Assembly (NCBI GenBank): GCA_030524745.1
Contig: JAUNGC010000001.1
Span: 1 to 64,000, forward strand
Length of the DNA stretch: 64,000 nucleotides
Direction: 5' to 3'
DNA from: Eubacteriales bacterium
Lineage (GTDB): Bacteria > Bacillota > Clostridia > Lachnospirales > Lachnospiraceae
Shown here: piece after piece, positions 16,074 to 24,830 of the stretch
Layout: each line of letters begins with the position of its first letter
How positions within the stretch are numbered: the stretch's first letter is position 1
Notes under the pieces: model-generated
What the model was told of the DNA's origin: nothing
Databases searched by the model: none
The model's input: the letters and a program-made list of their open reading frames with translations, nothing else
Position numbers and translations under genes: made by a program

Positions 16074-17867
16074 TTATCCCTGATTATACTCCCTTTTCTC
16101 CAGATAAGGAAGAATATTTTCAAAAAGCTGGCGAACGACCGGCGCCGCGATCAGCCCGCCGTAATAGGTGCCCTGAGGCACGCGGATGATGCACAGGGCT
16201 AGAACCTTTGGATCTTCTGCGGGAGCAAAGCCCAGAAAAGAAGAAATATATTTCCCCGTGCCGCGGGGCAGCGTCTCGCTCGTCGCCGTTTTTCCCCCTA
16301 TATGGTATCCCTCCACCTTCCCGTTTTTTCCGCCGCCGTTTTCCACCACCTGAAACAGAATCGCTCTGAGGCGCTCGCTGGTGCTCTCCGAGAGAATATT
16401 TTCCTGTACCTCCCATTCAAAGGTATTTGTCACTTCTCCCGCCTCATTGACCGTTTTCACGCCAAAATGAGGGGTGATCCTGTCGCCGCCATTTATTAAA
16501 GAGGAAACGGTGGCCGCAAGCTGAATGGGCGTAATCTGAAAAGACTGACCGAAGGACACCGTGGCAAGTTCCACCGGGCCCATATCTTCTTTTTTATGCA
16601 TAATCGTCGCCGCCTCGCCCGGCAGGTCGATCCCCGTCTTCTGCTTTAAGCCAAACTGTTCAAAATAATGATAGTATCGATCGACTCCCAGCCGCTGCCC
16701 CACCGTCACAAAAACAGGATTGCAGGAATTCATGGTCCCCTGCACAAAGGTCTCCGCGCCATGTCCGCCCACTTTGGCACAGCGGATTTTCCTGTCATCC
16801 ACCACGATGAAACCAGGACAACTGAAAGTATCCTCTTCCGTCACCACGCCCTCTTCCAGCGCGGCGGAAGCCGTAATGATCTTAAAGGCGGATCCCGGCT
16901 CATAGGTATCGTTGATGCACGCATTCCGCCACATGCGGTTTAACAGATCCTGCTTCTCCTGCTCCGTAAGTCCGTCTCCGGACGCGCTCACTTCACCGTC
17001 CGTTTCCTCCTCCGTTGTCTCCGGTGTATTCAATTCCAGAAAGGCATCCGACAATGTAAACGGATCGTTCAGATTGTATTCCGGTACGTCGACCATGGCC
17101 AGAATTTCGCCGTTGTCCGGGCGCATCACCAGTATGGATACGCTCTGCGCTTCCTTCGCTTTCATCACCTGATTGGCAAGCTGGGTGGCATACTGCTGAA
17201 TGTTAACGTCCATACTGATATAAAGATCATCCCCGTTAACCGGCTCCACCCTTTCTTCTCCGGCTTCCGTCAGTTCCACCCCTCTGGCGTCCGTCATTTC
17301 CAGAATCGTCCCCGCCTCTCCCTGCAGATATTCTTCATAGTAGCTTTCCAGCGCCAGAATGCCCTGATTGTCCGCTCCGGTAAATCCAAGCACCTTGGAC
17401 GCCAGTTCGTCATAGGGATAGTAACGCTTATAGTCTTCATCCACCTTCACGCCGTCCAGCTTATAGGCGCGTATCGCATCTCCCACTTCCTTGTCCACAT
17501 TGCTCTTCACCTTCTCAATGGAAGAGACCTTTTCCACCCGCTTCCGCACGGTTTCTTCGGACAGTCCCAACTCTTCCGACAAAACGGCGATCACCTTTTC
17601 CGGATCCGTTATCTGGCTGTGAATGACGGAAATCGTGCAGACCGTACGGTTATCCGCCAGAATCGTACCGTTGACATCCAGAATTCTTCCCCGTTTCGCC
17701 TTGATTTTTCTTTCGCGCTGATGCAGATCCTCCGCCAGGGCGGAATAATGTTCCGAACGAAATACCATCAAATATACCATTCTGCCGGACAGCCCCAGAA
17801 ATAAAAGGATGCAGATCAGAAAAACGATCACAATTTTTTTTCTATGAAAAGTTTTGCTGGTTTCCAT
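16074..17867 (-). CDS. Class B penicillin-binding protein (SpoVD/FtsI-like transpeptidase)
   Basis: Cross-links peptidoglycan at the outer face of the membrane. One N-terminal anchor (about 11-34) is followed by a dimerisation domain starting RGRILDVNGTILADN and by a transpeptidase domain. The active-site motifs are SAFK in EPGSAFKI, SCN in MNSCNPVF, and KTA in GGKTATSE, where most relatives have KTG. An acidic linker (TPETTEEETDGEVSASGDG) interrupts the transpeptidase region near 285-303. No PASTA domain is present. The ATG at 17867 is the best start; a GTG four codons upstream lies inside a hairpin. It is the second of two adjacent class B PBP genes, and its start abuts a terminator-like structure. 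Confidence 0.92.
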   Translation of the reverse strand: METSKTFHRKKIVIVFLICILLFLGLSGRMVYLMVFRSEHYSALAEDLHQRERKIKAKRGRILDVNGTILADNRTVCTISVIHSQITDPEKVIAVLSEELGLSEETVRKRVEKVSSIEKVKSNVDKEVGDAIRAYKLDGVKVDEDYKRYYPYDELASKVLGFTGADNQGILALESYYEEYLQGEAGTILEMTDARGVELTEAGEERVEPVNGDDLYISMDVNIQQYATQLANQVMKAKEAQSVSILVMRPDNGEILAMVDVPEYNLNDPFTLSDAFLELNTPETTEEETDGEVSASGDGLTEQEKQDLLNRMWRNACINDTYEPGSAFKIITASAALEEGVVTEEDTFSCPGFIVVDDRKIRCAKVGGHGAETFVQGTMNSCNPVFVTVGQRLGVDRYYHYFEQFGLKQKTGIDLPGEAATIMHKKEDMGPVELATVSFGQSFQITPIQLAATVSSLINGGDRITPHFGVKTVNEAGEVTNTFEWEVQENILSESTSERLRAILFQVVENGGGKNGKVEGYHIGGKTATSETLPRGTGKYISSFLGFAPAEDPKVLALCIIRVPQGTYYGGLIAAPVVRQLFENILPYLEKREYNQG

Positions 17868-17918
17868 AAAAAATCTCACAGACCGGTTATTATTATAATT
17901 TATTAACCGGCCTGTGAG
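17868..17918 (-). terminator. Stem-loop plus U-run directly in front of the second PBP gene (terminator or attenuator)
   Basis: CTCACAGGCCGGTTA and TAACCGGTCTGTGAG (minus strand, 17918-17904 and 17889-17875) pair over 15 positions with one G-U. The stem is followed by ATTTTTTATGG, so the U-run runs into the ATG at 17867. The 14-base loop contains TATAAT on the minus strand. It could terminate most transcripts coming from the upstream PBP gene. Confidence 0.65.
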
Positions 17919-17930
17919 GTTATGAGTGAA

Positions 17931-20309
17931 TTAAGGCGCATTCTCTTCTTCCGGCTCTGTCGTACTTCCCGAACTGTTTCCGCCAAGAATTCCGGATACC
18001 GGCGTATCGTAGCCTTCCGTGTCCTCTCCCATCACTTCGCCCGTAACAGGATCGATAACCTGTCCCTGCTCATTCACATAAGGATTATTTTCTTCCCCCT
18101 GCTGGCCTTCTTCCGCATTCTCTCCGGAAGACGCGCCTCCGTTTTCACCCGCTGCTTCGCCTTCTCCGGCATTTTCCGACGGCGTTTCGTTTCCGCCCTC
18201 TTCCTGACCGCCGTCTCCTGTTCCTTCTATGTCGTTTCCGCTCACATCCGTCTTCGGCGCGCTGTCGATCAACTGCTGGCGAATTTCAATCTGCATCGCT
18301 TCCAGTTCTGCCGCTTCTTCTTCAGTCAACGGTTCCGTCATAAAAATGTTCAAATAAGGCAGCACTTCTGTCAATATGTTCTTTGTGAGCACAGCCGCCT
18401 TTCTCGTTTCCAGATCCTGATCCGCCGCATTGGGTCTGTTGAGCACCACATAAATTGCGATCTGCGGATCGTCTGCGGGCGCATATCCCATAAAGGACAC
18501 GACGTACTCATCTTTATCACGGGTTCCGTTTTTGGACACCGTCTCCGCCGTTCCCGTCTTACCGCCGATCCGGTAACCGGGCGGAATGGCTCTGGAGCCT
18601 GTTCCGTGTTCTCCGTAGACCACCTGCTCGCAGTATTCTCTCACCTTCGCGGAGGTCTCAGCCGAAATCACCTGTTTCAACACCCTGGGTTCTATATTTT
18701 CCACGACGGATCCGTCAGAAGCCGTAATTTTGCTGACCATGTGCGGCTCATAATAATAGCCGCCGTTTACCAGCGCGCAAAAACCGGTAATCATCTGGAT
18801 CATCGTCACATTAAAGCCCTGTCCGAAACTGGAAGTCGCAAGTTCCGTCGGTCCCATTGTATTTTCATTGAATACCAGCGACGCAGTCCTGGCCTCTCCC
18901 GCCAGATCGATGTTCGTACGAAGGCCGAAATTGAACGCCTGCATGTATTTTAAGAATTCATCCTTTCCGATCACCTGCGCCATCCTTACCAGCGCCACGT
19001 TGCAGGAACGTTCTATGGATTCCCCTATGGTCAGCCAGCCTTCCGCGCCGCTTCTATAGTTATGGCATCTGATCTTGTATCCGCCGATCTCGATGACGCC
19101 GGTACATTCAAAGGATTCATTTCCGGTGAGTTTTCCGGACTCCAGACCGAGAGCAGCCACAAAAGGCTTCATGACGGAACCCGGCTCATAGGTGGAATTG
19201 ATGCAGTAGTTTTTCCACAATGCGTTCAGGTTCTGCACCAGCATTGTCGCATTTTCCTCGTCATTCAGAGAATCCGCAATCTCCTGATTGATGACGGTAT
19301 CGGTCACTTCCCCGTTTTCATCAATCAGCAGGCTACCAATCAGCGGTTCCGTATTTCTCGTATCGTTCAGATCAAAAAACGGATAGCTGGCCATGGCGAG
19401 CACATTTCCGGTATTCACCTCCATGATGATACAGGCCGCGTCCCTGGCGCCGTTTCCTTCCCGGGCCACATTTTTATTTTCTTCATTATATTGTTTCAGA
19501 TACTTCTCCACAATGCCCTGAATGGTGGCGTCAATGGTGGAATAAATATTATATCCGTCCACCGCCGCTTTTGTGGTTCTCGTCAGATTTTCATCCGTAT
19601 CCAGATAGCCGAACTGCCGCCCGTTGACGCCGCTTAACACATCGTTATAATATTCTTCCAGACCATAAGTGCCGACGCCGTCCGTCCGCGTAAAGCCGAT
19701 CACGTCGCTGGCCAGAGAATTGTTCGGATATACCCGCTTATAACTCTCCTCAAACCAGATTCCCTTGATGTATTGGCTCTTCTCTTTCTGTTTATCGTCG
19801 GCCATCATCTTCTGATATTCGCTGATTTCATCATAGGTCATCCGTTTTTTCAGCACATAATATTGGGAATTTGGATTTTCCTGCGCATAAGCGCGGACTT
19901 TTGCCGTATCCACCCCGAAATACTCCCCTAAAGCTTCGATGGTCGGTTCAATATAAGGCTGCTTATTGCTCACCGTGGTATTCATCTGCTTACAATCCAG
20001 CACCAGATCATACACTTTTTCGCTGACTGCCAGCTTTGTCCCTTTGCTGTCCAGGATTTCTCCTCTCTTATATGGAATGGTCGTGCTGGAATACTGTTGC
20101 TGGGAAAGCACCTGTTTCTTATACTTTTCTCCGTTTTCCCGGTTAATTATAATCAATCTCGCGCTTAATCCTGCAAAAGCCAGCAGTACCAGTCCAAACA
20201 GTACCACCAGCTTTTTCTGCATTTTTTTCGTAAATTTATTCCGGCTTGTTCCCCGGCTTTTTTTCTTACCGCTCATACTTTGCGTTTCGTTTCTGTTTCT
20301 TTTATCCAA
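17931..20309 (-). CDS. Class B penicillin-binding protein 2/FtsI, with acidic C-terminal tail
   Basis: Septal peptidoglycan transpeptidase. A basic cytoplasmic tail (1-31) and one membrane anchor (about 33-54) precede the PBP dimerisation domain (RGEILDSKGTKLAVSEK) and the transpeptidase domain, with motifs SVMK in EPGSVMKPF, SCN in ERSCNVALV and KTG in GGKTGTAETV. From about residue 687 to 792 the protein ends in a Gly/Glu/Asn/Ser-rich, strongly acidic tail that should be disordered and outside the cell. The start codon is TTG, preceded by AGCAGGTG. It lies 13 bases after the FtsL-like gene and before a stem-loop and a second PBP gene. The position fits FtsI. Confidence 0.93.
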   Translation of the reverse strand: MDKRNRNETQSMSGKKKSRGTSRNKFTKKMQKKLVVLFGLVLLAFAGLSARLIIINRENGEKYKKQVLSQQQYSSTTIPYKRGEILDSKGTKLAVSEKVYDLVLDCKQMNTTVSNKQPYIEPTIEALGEYFGVDTAKVRAYAQENPNSQYYVLKKRMTYDEISEYQKMMADDKQKEKSQYIKGIWFEESYKRVYPNNSLASDVIGFTRTDGVGTYGLEEYYNDVLSGVNGRQFGYLDTDENLTRTTKAAVDGYNIYSTIDATIQGIVEKYLKQYNEENKNVAREGNGARDAACIIMEVNTGNVLAMASYPFFDLNDTRNTEPLIGSLLIDENGEVTDTVINQEIADSLNDEENATMLVQNLNALWKNYCINSTYEPGSVMKPFVAALGLESGKLTGNESFECTGVIEIGGYKIRCHNYRSGAEGWLTIGESIERSCNVALVRMAQVIGKDEFLKYMQAFNFGLRTNIDLAGEARTASLVFNENTMGPTELATSSFGQGFNVTMIQMITGFCALVNGGYYYEPHMVSKITASDGSVVENIEPRVLKQVISAETSAKVREYCEQVVYGEHGTGSRAIPPGYRIGGKTGTAETVSKNGTRDKDEYVVSFMGYAPADDPQIAIYVVLNRPNAADQDLETRKAAVLTKNILTEVLPYLNIFMTEPLTEEEAAELEAMQIEIRQQLIDSAPKTDVSGNDIEGTGDGGQEEGGNETPSENAGEGEAAGENGGASSGENAEEGQQGEENNPYVNEQGQVIDPVTGEVMGEDTEGYDTPVSGILGGNSSGSTTEPEEENAP

Positions 20310-20322
20310 TCTGACACCTGCT

Positions 20323-20805
20323 TTACTTCTGAATATCAGCGTACTGTCTCACATAATCGCTTCCCTCGTCCGGAATTTCTATGATTTGTCCTTCCTGTGC
20401 ATAGACCATTCCCAGTTCGGTGATTGCGATTCGTCTGATTTCCTCCAGATCCACAGAACTTTCAATGCGCCCCAGCGTCTCGTCATTTTTCAGTTTCTGA
20501 TTGTTCACCTGGCTTTCCAGATAAGAAATCCGCTTAATGCTGGTCGTGATGCTGGACTGAACCCAGATATAGCTGATCAGAACGCATCCCGTTACCACCA
20601 TCGCTGCGGCCAGGAAAAAAACGTACGCCAGATTCATGTGGCGGGCGCGCTCTCTGTTTTTGCGGGTTGTATGGCTCAACTGCTTCTTCGGTTCTTCGAT
20701 TTGTCTTCTTACGTCATCTTTCCTCACAGCGGAGCCGTTCACATAATAATTTTTCCTGTATTGAGTTGTATCGGCTCTTCTGCCTGCTGTCCTGTTTGCT
20801 GCCAT
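20323..20805 (-). CDS. FtsL-like divisome protein
   Basis: A 160-residue bitopic protein. A basic cytoplasmic region (1-55) leads to a membrane helix (about 58-80, NLAYVFFLAAAMVVTGCVLI). A coiled coil follows (ITTSIKRISYLESQVNNQKL), and then a short C-terminal domain with IRRIAITELGMVYA, which is the typical ending of FtsL/DivIC-type proteins. The sequence family diverges quickly, so the call rests on topology and on the position between rsmH and the PBP gene, where ftsL always sits. The ATG at 20805 was preferred over another ATG two codons upstream because GGGAG is then at a proper spacing. Confidence 0.82.
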   Translation of the reverse strand: MAANRTAGRRADTTQYRKNYYVNGSAVRKDDVRRQIEEPKKQLSHTTRKNRERARHMNLAYVFFLAAAMVVTGCVLISYIWVQSSITTSIKRISYLESQVNNQKLKNDETLGRIESSVDLEEIRRIAITELGMVYAQEGQIIEIPDEGSDYVRQYADIQK

Positions 20806-20862
20806 TTTCATACTCCCTGTTTGATTCCCGCCGCCGCCCGGTCCTCCGATTGCGGGCAACAG

Positions 20863-21795
20863 CTATTTTTTCTCAAAAATCCGCAATTTTGCGCTTTTGG
20901 AGCGCGGATTATGCTCCATTTCCTCTTCTGCAGGTAAAATCGGTTTTCTCGTGATCGCCTTTCCTTTGCTTTTCTGTCCGCAGACGCACACCGGAAACTC
21001 CGGCGGACAGGTACACGGATTTTCATTTTTCCGAAAAGCGGATTTCACAATCCGGTCCTCCAGAGAATGAAAGGTGATAATACACAGCCGGCCGCCCGGA
21101 TTTAAAAGGTCTATAAACGCGTCCAGCGAATTCTCCAATACCTCTAATTCCCGGTTGCAGGCAATCCGGATCGCCTGATAGGTTCGTTTGGAAGGATGTC
21201 CTCCTTTTTCTCTCATCTTCGCAGGGATCGCCGCTTTGATGATTTCATTGAGTTCACCGGTCGTCTCAACCGGCTTTATCCGCCTTGCCTGCACGATGTG
21301 TTTGGCAATGTTTTTTGCAAATTTATCTTCTCCGTAATCGCGGATGATACGGTACAATTCCAATTCCGGATATTCATTGACAATCGTGCGCGCCGTCAGG
21401 GACTGACGCCTGTCCATCCGCATATCCAGCGCCGTATCAAAGCGGTAAGAAAAACCTCTTTCTTCGCTGTCCAACTGATAGGAAGAAACGCCCAGATCCA
21501 GCACAATACCGTCCGCCCCGTCGATTCCCAGTTCTTTCAGCACCGCCGGCATATTGCAGTAATTATTGCGCACCAGCGTCACTTTCTCATTCCATTTCTC
21601 CAGCCGCTTGCCGGCCGCCGCTATTGCGGCGTCGTCCTGATCGATCCCGATCAGCCTTCCCCGCGTAAGTCTCTTTGCGATCTCGGCGGAATGACCGCCG
21701 CCGCCCAGGGTTCCGTCCACATAAACGCCATCCGGTCTGATATGCAATCCTTCAATTGTCTCATTCAGCAATACGGATGTATGCGCAAATTCCAT
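20863..21795 (-). CDS. rsmH: 16S rRNA (cytosine(1402)-N(4))-methyltransferase RsmH
   Basis: Methylates N4 of C1402 in the ribosomal P site using S-adenosylmethionine. Motif [16 protein letters not shown] is at about residues 25-39, [10 protein letters not shown] at about 99-108 and [17 protein letters not shown] at about 112-128. The C-terminal [15 protein letters not shown] is also diagnostic. Length is 310 residues, as usual. It lies 44 bases downstream of mraZ and is the second gene of the dcw cluster. Confidence 0.97.
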   Translation of the reverse strand: MEFAHTSVLLNETIEGLHIRPDGVYVDGTLGGGGHSAEIAKRLTRGRLIGIDQDDAAIAAAGKRLEKWNEKVTLVRNNYCNMPAVLKELGIDGADGIVLDLGVSSYQLDSEERGFSYRFDTALDMRMDRRQSLTARTIVNEYPELELYRIIRDYGEDKFAKNIAKHIVQARRIKPVETTGELNEIIKAAIPAKMREKGGHPSKRTYQAIRIACNRELEVLENSLDAFIDLLNPGGRLCIITFHSLEDRIVKSAFRKNENPCTCPPEFPVCVCGQKSKGKAITRKPILPAEEEMEHNPRSKSAKLRIFEKK

Positions 21796-21839
21796 GTCTA
21801 ACCCCTGCTGCTGTTCTTTCTAATCCCGCAGCTTTTCCT

Positions 21840-22277
21840 TTAAAAACTCAGACCCAGATCATCCATTCGTTCCGCGATGGCCTCCATGGATTCTTCTTCA
21901 TTCTCCTCCATGCTTGTCCAGCGCTGCTCGCTCCAGATCTCTATATGTCCTGCCGCTCCAACCAGAACAACGTCTTTGGTAATCTCTGCAAATTCCCGCA
22001 ACTTTCCGGGAATCAGAATGCGGCCCTGCTTGTCCACTTCCACTTCCGCCGCTCCGGCAAGGAAGTGTCTGACAAACATACGATTGTCCTTTTTGCTGAT
22101 GGGCATTGCCTTTAACTTTTCCTCAAAGGCATTCCATTCGGCGTTGTCGTACACAAATAAGCAGCCATCCAATCCCTTTGTCACCACAAATTTATCGCCC
22201 AGCACTTCTCGAAATTTGGAAGGGATAATCAACCTGCCTTTCGCATCCACCGTATGATTGTACTCACCCATAAACAT
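21840..22277 (-). CDS. mraZ: Transcriptional regulator MraZ
   Basis: DNA-binding regulator of the division and cell wall cluster, which binds direct repeats in front of its own gene. The protein starts MFMGEYNHTVDAKGRLIIPS and contains the duplicated SpoVT/AbrB-like half, with DKQGRILIPGKLREFAEI near 90-107. The start is the ATG at 22277, six bases after AGGTGA; a TTG two codons upstream is less well placed. Length is 145 residues. Four 10-base repeats matching the known MraZ box lie 67 bases upstream. Confidence 0.96.
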   Translation of the reverse strand: MFMGEYNHTVDAKGRLIIPSKFREVLGDKFVVTKGLDGCLFVYDNAEWNAFEEKLKAMPISKKDNRMFVRHFLAGAAEVEVDKQGRILIPGKLREFAEITKDVVLVGAAGHIEIWSEQRWTSMEENEEESMEAIAERMDDLGLSF

Positions 22278-22343
22278 GAACAATCACCTGCCGTTCAAAG
22301 TGGCGCCGTCATTGGCCTGATTTTGGAAGTTTGGAGTTTAAAT

Positions 22344-22383
22344 TTACCACTTTAACCCATTTCGCTCCACTTTCCACCACTTT
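22344..22383 (-). promoter_or_regulatory. MraZ operator: four 10-base AAAGTG-type repeats, with upstream -10 box
   Basis: On the minus strand four consecutive 10-base units read AAAGTGGTGG, AAAGTGGAGC, GAAATGGGTT and AAAGTGGTAA. This is the tandem spacing known for MraZ boxes (AAAGTG plus a variable part every 10 bases). A possible -10 box, TATACT, is at 22401-22396, just upstream, so bound MraZ would cover the start of transcription. No good -35 was found. Confidence 0.8.
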
Positions 22384-22440
22384 TAAACCAATTTTAGTAT
22401 AAAACAGGGTGGTTGGCAAGGATTTTCCCTAAAAAAATGA

Positions 22441-22629
22441 AAAAAGTTTGCGGCATGGGGGACGCGCCCGCCGCGCATTCCTTTTCTCAGGACACGCTTT
22501 CGCTCTGAAAAGGCATAGCGGTACTAGACTCGCTGCGGTCTTCGACCTGGCTCGTCAAGTGCCGATGCCTTTCCAAAGGTCCTGAGGAAAAGGAATGCGC
22601 GGCGGGCGCTGTTCCATGGCAAACTTTTT
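22441..22629. repeat. Large inverted repeat A, beside mraZ
   Basis: Arms of about 50 bases pair almost perfectly: GCGCCCGCCGCGCATTCC on the left answers GGAATGCGCGGCGGGCGC on the right, and the outer ends AAAAAGTTTGC and GCAAACTTTTT also pair. The 93-base inner part (22490-22582) starts GGACACGCTTTCGCTC and ends AAAGGTCC, with its own stem AAAGGCAT/ATGCCTTT. The inner part is related to that of the repeat at 51270-51465. Confidence 0.85.
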
Positions 22630-22706
22630 ACAAATGGAATATGAGGGAGGATATTTTCCGAAGATAGGAAGGAAATGATAAAGCAGACAATTCGGCCATT
22701 CACCAT

Positions 22707-22746
22707 AAAAAGCGGTTCGCTTTTCAGATTGTGAACCGCTTTTTTC
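22707..22746. terminator. Intrinsic terminator downstream of ychF
   Basis: AAAAAGCGGTTCGC (22707-22720) and GTGAACCGCTTTTTT (22731-22745) form a stem with one mismatch around a 10-base loop. A/T runs on both sides allow function on either strand; it directly follows the minus-strand ychF gene. Confidence 0.75.
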
Positions 22747-22754
22747 TATAGATA

Positions 22755-23852
22755 TTAAACATTAAATCTAAACAGGATGACGTCCCCGTCCTGTACCACG
22801 TATTCTTTTCCTTCCATGCCTACAAGGCCTTTTTCACGGGCCGCCGCCAAAGATCCCTGTTCCAGAAGATCCTTATAGTTGACGACTTCCGCTTTGATAA
22901 AGCCGCGTTCGAAATCCGTGTGGATTTTTCCGGCCGCCTGAGGCGCTTTTGTACCTTTTTTGATCGTCCAGGCCCTTGTTTCATCTTCTCCCGCGGTCAG
23001 AAAACTCATGAGTCCCAGCAGGCTGTAGCTGGCACGGATCAGTTTTTCCAGACCGGATTCCTTTAAGCCCAGATCGTCCAGAAACATCTGCTTTTCTTCT
23101 TCGTCCAGTTCGGAAATCTCTTCCTCGATCTGGGCGCAGATGACAAACACCTCGCTGTTTGTTTCCTTCGCATATTCCCGCACCTTCTGCACGCCGGAAT
23201 TGTTGACGCCGTCGTCAGCCAGGTCATCCTCTCCCGCATTTGCGGCATAGATAACGGGCTTGGCTGTCAGCAGATTCAGCATCTTAAAGAACGCTTCTTC
23301 GTCCTCATCCTGGGTTTCAAAGCCGATCGCCAGCTTTCCGTCTTCCAGACGTTCCTTAATGCGCTCCAGCATTCCCAGCTCCTTCGCCTGGGTCTTGTCC
23401 ATCCGGGCGCCCTTGGCCACTTTGGCGATTCTTCTTTCCAGAATCTCAAGGTCAGAAAAAATCAGTTCCAGATTGATCGTTTCGATATCCCGCAGCGGAT
23501 CGACGCTGCCGTCCACGTGAACCACGTTGGAATCCTCAAAGCAGCGCACCACATGAACGATCGCATCCACTTCGCGGATATTGCTCAAAAACTGGTTGCC
23601 CAGACCTTCGCCTTTGGAAGCGCCCTTCACCAGCCCCGCGATATCCACAAATTCAATCACGGCAGGGGTCACCTTTTTGGAATGATACATATCTCCCAGC
23701 AGCTTCAGACGTTCGTCCGGCACCGCCACCACGCCGATGTTGGGGTCGATCGTACAGAAGGGATAGTTTGCGGATTCCGCACCCGCCTTTGTCAAAGAAT
23801 TGAATAATGTGCTTTTTCCCACATTGGGCAATCCAACGATTCCTAATTTCAT
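22755..23852 (-). CDS. ychF: Ribosome-associated P-loop ATPase YchF (OLA1 family)
   Basis: A 365-residue translation-factor-class ATPase. The P-loop GLPNVGKS is at residues 7-14, switch II reads [19 protein letters not shown] near 69-87, and YAANAGEDD occupies the place of the usual NKXD-type motif, which is why the family prefers ATP. A coiled-coil insertion spans roughly 130-160, and a C-terminal TGS-like domain ends in [15 protein letters not shown]. It binds ribosomes and is linked to stress responses in other bacteria. It is monocistronic here, with a terminator downstream and a decayed integrase upstream. Confidence 0.96.
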   Translation of the reverse strand: MKLGIVGLPNVGKSTLFNSLTKAGAESANYPFCTIDPNIGVVAVPDERLKLLGDMYHSKKVTPAVIEFVDIAGLVKGASKGEGLGNQFLSNIREVDAIVHVVRCFEDSNVVHVDGSVDPLRDIETINLELIFSDLEILERRIAKVAKGARMDKTQAKELGMLERIKERLEDGKLAIGFETQDEDEEAFFKMLNLLTAKPVIYAANAGEDDLADDGVNNSGVQKVREYAKETNSEVFVICAQIEEEISELDEEEKQMFLDDLGLKESGLEKLIRASYSLLGLMSFLTAGEDETRAWTIKKGTKAPQAAGKIHTDFERGFIKAEVVNYKDLLEQGSLAAAREKGLVGMEGKEYVVQDGDVILFRFNV

Positions 23853-23913
23853 AATTGCATATACCTATCCGAAAATGCCTTATTTTCAAGCACTTTCGCC
23901 TTTCTCTATATTT

Positions 23914-24340
23914 TTACCACACAATTTTTAAGGCTTTTTCTATTCTTTCAACCTCTTTTACCTTCTCATCATCTGTCACATGGACATACAGATTCATTGT
24001 GATTCCTACATTAGAATGTCCTAAAATATTTTGTTCATCAATGAATTATGCTCTAACTTTCTTAGGTTCTTTCCCAATATTGTGTTTTACATTTTTGGTT
24101 ACTGGATTCTTTAGTATCACATCATTTTCCACAACATCAGAGAACATACAATATAAGGTTATTCTTGTTTGATATATGGTAGATGTTTCACTTTCGACAC
24201 TCTTGTAACTTTGGGAAATACTTTTGAACTGTCTTTCCAGTTCGTTTGCTCACAAAACGAGCCGTATATAATCCGTCTTTTCTCTGACAGATTCCTGCTC
24301 CAAGCTCCTTTCCTCCAATGTCTTTGCCCAATCAACTCCT
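23914..24340 (-). pseudogene. Decayed tyrosine recombinase (phage/Tn916-type integrase) gene
   Basis: Read on the minus strand, three separated stretches match an integrase. The first is an N-terminal DNA-binding-like part (LSEKRRIIYGSFCEQTNWKD, about 24220-24305). The second is a middle part containing YCMFSDVVENDVILKNPV. The third is the C-terminal catalytic end ILGHSNVGITMNLYVHV followed by TDDEKVKEVERI (to the stop at 23914). The last carries the conserved G-H and the tyrosine region. Frameshifts, stops and large deletions separate them, so no active enzyme can be made. It marks an old insertion between ychF and the toxin-antitoxin pair. The upstream limit is approximate. Confidence 0.8.
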
Positions 24341-24518
24341 TTCTGCCAGTACATGGCAAAAAGAATCTGATACAATTTAGTATTATATCACACTCTCTGT
24401 CATTTAGGGGAACAAAATTCATATTAAATTTCTAAAGTCTTTGAAACATCTACAAAATAATACATTTTAGACACATATTTATAAAAGGCTACCAGCACAA
24501 CTGCCAGCAGCCTTTATA

Positions 24519-24830
24519 TTATATCAGATTCTTATATTCCCTTCTGCCATCAACAATGGCATAAATAGTTACAACTTTATTTATCACATCCACTTTGTAA
24601 AAAATCAAATGCCGCTCCACAATAAGTACCCTATACCCTTGTTTCCGCAAAATTGAATACCTGGGTACATTTCCTGATAAAGGGAAATCTTCTAAATGGT
24701 TTATTGCAGTCTCAATCTTATCAAGATAATTCAATGCAATATCAACGCTGCCAGAATCATCAGCTATATAAAATATAATCTCCCTTAGCTGTTCATCTGC
24801 TTTATCTGTCCGTAAGATTTTATATTTCAT
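24519..24830 (-). CDS. RelE/ParE-family toxin
   Basis: A 103-residue basic protein of the RelE/ParE superfamily: ILRTDKADEQLREIIFYIAD (about 5-24), NYLDKIETAINHLEDFPLSG (about 34-53), YRVLIVERHLIFYKVD (about 71-86) and the ending IYAIVDGRREYKNL. Such toxins cut mRNA on the ribosome (RelE) or poison gyrase (ParE); the sequence does not settle which. The ATG overlaps the stop of the antitoxin gene, so the pair is translationally coupled, antitoxin first. Lower GC than neighbouring chromosomal genes and the decayed integrase nearby suggest acquisition. Confidence 0.92.
   Translation of the reverse strand: MKYKILRTDKADEQLREIIFYIADDSGSVDIALNYLDKIETAINHLEDFPLSGNVPRYSILRKQGYRVLIVERHLIFYKVDVINKVVTIYAIVDGRREYKNLI

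Larger units (their letters stand above)
22278..22754. other. Long intergenic region between ychF and mraZ
   Basis: No gene is supported in these 477 bases. From left to right (plus strand) they hold the mraZ leader, the MraZ box, the mraZ promoter region, a 189-base inverted repeat and the ychF terminator. The minus-strand 60-codon frame at 22524-22706 lies mostly inside the inverted repeat and is discounted. Confidence 0.8.

Noticed and set aside
22524..22706. 60-codon minus-strand frame between mraZ and ychF
   Set aside because: It overlaps the core and right arm of inverted repeat A and lacks a ribosome site.
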